In this document: in pieces, positions 63,826-64,000 of the stretch
How the letters are laid out: the number at the start of each line of letters is the position of its first letter
Position numbering within the stretch: the stretch's first letter is position 1
From: JAWPMT01 sp965601475
Lineage (GTDB): Bacteria > Bacteroidota > Bacteroidia > Cytophagales > Cyclobacteriaceae
NCBI GenBank assembly: GCA_965601475.1
Contig: OZ271832.1
Span: forward strand, 1,426,001 to 1,490,000
DNA length: 64,000 nt
Reading direction: 5' to 3'
Program-made: the position numbers and the translations under genes
The notes under the pieces: model-generated
The model's database searches: none
The model's input: only the letters and a program-made list of their open reading frames with translations
Told to the model about the DNA's origin: nothing

Positions 63826-64000
63826 TTACTGGACCTGGATTTTCGGATCGAGTCGAATAATACCGGACCTTCCGCGTAGTTTGTAGAGAATATCGTATTT
63901 CAGCAACTCTCCTTCCGAAATGTCATCCGGAATACGTATCAACCAAAACCGCTTGGAAATGTAATTTCTAGGATCCTCGCGGAGTTGGGATTGTGATGCC
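63826..64000 (-). CDS. C-terminal end of an unidentified protein (5' part beyond the window)
   Basis: The minus strand is open from the right edge to a TAA at 63826-63828 and gives 57 residues: FWLIRIPDDISEGELLKYDI, LYKLRGRSGIIRLDPKIQVQ and preceding residues. The stop lies 49 bases from the ATG of the kinase. I do not recognise the family; no domain can be named from this end. Confidence 0.5.
   Translation of the reverse strand, partial: ASQSQLREDPRNYISKRFWLIRIPDDISEGELLKYDILYKLRGRSGIIRLDPKIQVQ

Overview
The window looks like chromosomal DNA of a marine or soil Bacteroidota, probably of the Cytophagales type. The signs are several secreted proteins with a type IX secretion (T9SS) C-terminal sorting domain, SusC/CirA-like TonB receptors with an N-terminal carboxypeptidase-like domain, family-restricted proteins (DUF4199, DUF4856, probably DUF6261), an HTTM protein and a TAnnTTTG-type promoter box. 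Coding density is high, and most genes are single housekeeping or accessory functions rather than one large island.

Layout. 1-6.0 kb: 3' part of a giant LTD/LamG surface protein. 6.4-10.8 kb: M23 lipoprotein, TetR regulator, lipocalin-like lipoprotein, HAMP-adenylate cyclase, small NTF2-like protein. 10.9-14.4 kb: WD40-caspase protein. 14.5-17.3 kb: deaminase, esterase, exported HExxH protein. 17.4-18.0 kb: an intact tRNA-Ser flanked by two broken copies carrying GC-rich insertions. 18-25.9 kb: small enzymes and regulators (VOC, GNAT, AraC, YbjT-like SDR, NUC1 nuclease, a T9SS protein, CPBP protease, ABM monooxygenase, DUF4199). 26-30.2 kb: giant BNR/FN3 T9SS protein. 30.6-33.9 kb: dihaem cytochrome plus two-subunit molybdenum hydroxylase of the isoquinoline 1-oxidoreductase type. 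34-35.1 kb: cupin lipoprotein and EthD protein.

35.2-39.2 kb is the plastic part. It holds a hydrolase remnant, a GIY-YIG remnant, three copies of a mobile repeat with inverted ends, a toxin-antitoxin pair whose toxin is broken, an intact GIY-YIG gene, a DUF6261-like gene, and then about 1.2 kb of ~167-bp tandem repeats followed by a strong intrinsic terminator with no convincing gene.

39.4-52.2 kb: membrane chemoreceptor, Crp-like regulator, SRPBCC protein, a caspase gene abutting a TonB receptor, MOSC protein, twin membrane adenylate cyclases, AraC membrane regulator, serine hydrolase. 52.3-58.4 kb: a compact four-gene operon (DUF4856, imelysin-like, HTTM, TonB receptor) behind a Fur-like inverted repeat, read as a metal (iron) acquisition unit. 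58.7-61 kb: Tat-exported Gfo/Idh/MocA oxidoreductase with a DUF1080 glycosidase-like lipoprotein. 61-61.6 kb: two overlapping small genes behind a second Fur-like palindrome. 61.9-64 kb: TPR histidine kinase and the end of one more gene.

The observations I rate highest are the insertion-riddled tRNA-Ser copies, the tandem repeat array with its own terminator, the caspase-TonB receptor gene pair, the repeat/GIY-YIG/toxin wreckage, and the two matching Fur-like boxes.
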